Below are positions 63,764-64,000 of a stretch of 64,000 nt of DNA, in pieces; within the stretch, counting starts at the first letter, position 1; each line of letters begins with the position of its first letter. This stretch comes from JAAXKN01 sp036261625 (lineage in GTDB: Bacteria; Bacteroidota; Ignavibacteria; Ignavibacteriales; SURF-24). The stretch spans positions 21,704 through 85,703 of the forward strand of contig DATAKL010000063.1 in NCBI GenBank assembly GCA_036261625.1, in the 5' to 3' direction. The position numbers and the translations under genes are program-made. The notes under the pieces were generated by a model. That model was not told the origin of the DNA, searched no databases, and saw nothing but the letters and a program-made list of their open reading frames with translations.

Positions 63764-64000
63764 AGCCCCGATGAGGGGCGCATTGTTTATAGCCCGGAGT
63801 GACCAAACCCGCCTCGGGCGGGTGCGGGAACTCCCGGGTAGCCGATCCCCAAAATCCCCCCGGAGCCCCGATGAGGGGCGCATTGTCTTTAGCCCGGGGT
63901 GAGGAAGCCCCCGGATGGGGGCGACTGAACCCCTGGGATACGGATCCCCCCACAATTTCAGAGCCCCGATGAGGGGCGACTTGTTTATCCCGTTTAAATA
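63764..64000. repeat. ~100-bp tandem array with GCCCCGATGAGGGGCG heads
   Basis: AGCCCCGATGAGGGGCG begins at 63764, 63864 and 63962, giving a period of about 100 bases, and the array runs to the window end. Each unit then has 'TTTAGCCCGG(A/G)GTGA', an inner GGGCGGG or GGGGGC hairpin and 'GA(A/T)CC' with 'GGATCCCC'. The units resemble the single arm of the long repeats at 3746 and 21304. Confidence 0.85.

Noticed and set aside
63466..63955. Minus-strand open frames of 73 to 82 codons
   Set aside because: They are made of hairpin repeats and the tandem array, with no recognisable protein.
63764..64000. Possible CRISPR array
   Set aside because: The unit length is about 100 bases, the intervening DNA is structured and related between units, and there is no cas gene nearby.

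Overview
The window looks like a chromosomal segment of a free-living member of the Ignavibacteria (Bacteroidota/Chlorobiota relatives). Five predicted exported proteins end in the type IX secretion (T9SS) sorting domain, with the 'QNYPNPFNP' start and a terminal Lys-Leu-Leu-Lys or similar that is characteristic of this lineage. Genes are of moderate GC, spaced by AT-rich intergenic DNA and many hairpin repeats. No rRNA, tRNA, phage or CRISPR locus was seen.

Layout. 1-5.1 kb: 3' part of a large T9SS cargo protein, a DUF6920-type membrane protein, a 354-bp structured repeat, and an exported metallo-beta-lactamase-fold hydrolase. 5.2-9.4 kb: a membrane spermidine-synthase-like protein and a DASS anion transporter bracketed by two REPIN-like repeats. 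9.7-18.5 kb: a YidB-like protein, a T9SS protein, a 597-aa nitronate-monooxygenase-like protein with a cysteine cluster, PAP2 phosphatase, DUF3147, DinB, SRAP/YedK, an isochorismatase-like hydrolase and a DMT exporter. 18.9-21.2 kb: quinol-dependent nitric oxide reductase with a perfect FNR/HcpR-type operator upstream. 21.7-26.0 kb: a four-gene operon of a DUF4139 protein and three related exported proteins, two with a degenerate staphylococcal-nuclease-like domain, all sharing one C-terminal tail. 26.1-31.0 kb: amino acid permease, BrnT/BrnA toxin-antitoxin pair, and a proton-pumping pyrophosphatase. 31.3-36.4 kb: signalling genes (REC-PAS, Crp/Fnr regulator, hybrid-free PAS histidine kinase, HDOD protein). 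36.6-39.8 kb: dienelactone hydrolase, DUF554, and a sorbosone-dehydrogenase-like beta-propeller. 40.0-47.3 kb: a heavy-metal RND efflux operon (small exported protein, TolC-like, adaptor, CusA/CzcA-like pump) followed by a CDF exporter, with what looks like the dead 5' end of a PII gene between them. 47.4-55.2 kb: lipoprotein, T9SS endonuclease I, serine hydrolase, methyltransferase, thioredoxin and a DUF1858-like protein. 55.2-64.0 kb: a YncE/phosphoesterase lipoprotein, a split-Soret-type cytochrome carrying a T9SS signal, a TPR-like protein, a sigma-54 regulator with a Cys-rich PAS domain, a BNR-repeat T9SS protein, a beta-barrel protein and a terminal repeat cluster.

How it fits together. 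The set suggests a respiratory, metal-exposed anaerobe or facultative organism: NO detoxification or denitrification under a Crp/Fnr regulator, heavy-metal efflux, PPi-driven proton pumping, and surface-exported enzymes delivered by a T9SS whose machinery lies elsewhere. The most unusual items are the surface-targeted split-Soret cytochrome, the tail-sharing nuclease-like paralogues, the PII remnant in the metal-efflux locus, and several unrelated families of structured non-coding repeats.
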